This document shows positions 5,469 through 5,740 of a DNA stretch of 5,740 nucleotides, in pieces; position 1 is the stretch's first letter; each line of letters begins with the position of its first letter. The notes beneath the pieces were generated by a model, which was not told the origin of the DNA, ran no database searches, and saw only the letters and a list, made by a program, of their open reading frames with translations. The DNA comes from an uncultured Microbacterium sp. Its GTDB lineage: Bacteria; Actinomycetota; Actinomycetes; Actinomycetales; Microbacteriaceae. The stretch covers positions 1 to 5,740 of the forward strand of contig CANSLE010000170.1 in NCBI GenBank assembly GCA_947647645.1, in the 5' to 3' direction. The position numbers were made by a program, and so were the translations under genes.

Positions 5469-5740
5469 CTACTCGCGGATGCTGTCGACGTGGTCGCGGT
5501 ACCAGGCGACGGTGCGCTCCATACCCTCTTCGAGCGTGATCTTGGCCGTCCAGCCCGCCTCGGCGAGCTTGGAGACGTCGAGCAGCTTCTGCGGGGTGCC
5601 GTCGGGCTTGGACGTGTCCCATTCGGTCTCGCCGGTGAACCCGGTGACGCCGGCGATCGTCTCGGCGATCTCGCGGATGGTGACGTCGCTCCCGGTGCCG
5701 ACGTTGACCTGATCCGGGCCGTCGTAGTTCTCCAACAGGT
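5469..5740 (-). CDS. fcl: GDP-L-fucose synthase (C-terminal part)
   Basis: The last 89 codons of a gene that begins beyond the right edge. The enzyme is an NADPH-dependent epimerase/reductase of the SDR family that turns GDP-4-keto-6-deoxy-D-mannose into GDP-L-fucose in the cytoplasm. The visible part has VNVGTGSDVTIREIAETI, then EWDTSKPDGTPQKLLDVSKL and a GW about 5 residues on, ending with LEEGMERTVAWY. The KPDGTPQKLLD stretch, part of the substrate-binding C-terminal region, is characteristic of this enzyme and separates it from dTDP-rhamnose reductases and UDP-galactose epimerases. The family is usually a little over 300 aa, so about a quarter is seen. Its usual partner, GDP-mannose 4,6-dehydratase, is expected close by outside the window. 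It sits 4 nt upstream of the Dabb gene, probably in one transcript. Confidence 0.93.
   Translation of the reverse strand, partial: LLENYDGPDQVNVGTGSDVTIREIAETIAGVTGFTGETEWDTSKPDGTPQKLLDVSKLAEAGWTAKITLEEGMERTVAWYRDHVDSIRE

Overview
The window is high-GC actinobacterial DNA, most likely from Microbacterium or a close relative in the Microbacteriaceae. Grounds for this are about 70% GC in the coding blocks, frequent GTG starts, a DUF2510 protein, and protein wording typical of that group. The genus is inferred from memory of these families; no search was run. The theme is cell-surface sugar metabolism and wall turnover, with two membrane or nuclease proteins of unknown job on the left.

Layout: (1) 1-235, minus: start of a DUF2510 membrane protein that runs off the left edge. 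(2) 401-1456, plus: a membrane-anchored, coiled-coil NERD (nuclease-related) protein, divergent from (1). (3) 1428-2186, minus: an unrecognised five-helix membrane protein whose 3' end overlaps the NERD gene by 29 bp. (4) 2197-3507, minus: complete UDP-glucose 6-dehydrogenase, 10 nt upstream of (3) and probably cotranscribed with it. (5) 3602-4126, plus: a NUDIX-fold protein with an eroded Nudix box, divergent from (4). (6) 4283-5140, plus: a secreted M23 peptidase with a Tat-like signal and a small C-terminal module, in distinctly lower-GC DNA (about 52-60% in sampled lines). (7) 5183-5464, minus: a Dabb-domain protein. (8) 5469-5740, minus: the C-terminal part of GDP-L-fucose synthase, 4 nt upstream of (7), with its N-terminus beyond the right edge.

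Together, Ugd makes UDP-glucuronate and Fcl makes GDP-L-fucose, both precursors for an acidic or fucosylated capsule or exopolysaccharide. The window therefore looks like part of, or the edge of, an exopolysaccharide locus. The M23 gene between the two sugar-nucleotide blocks has the composition and build of an acquired, phage-lysin-like gene. Its most striking detail is an in-frame ATG with a strong Shine-Dalgarno at the start of the C-terminal module, while the full-length start has none that is obvious. This suggests a second, shorter product, as known for some phage endolysins. I found no RNA gene, IS element, CRISPR array or convincing intrinsic terminator.
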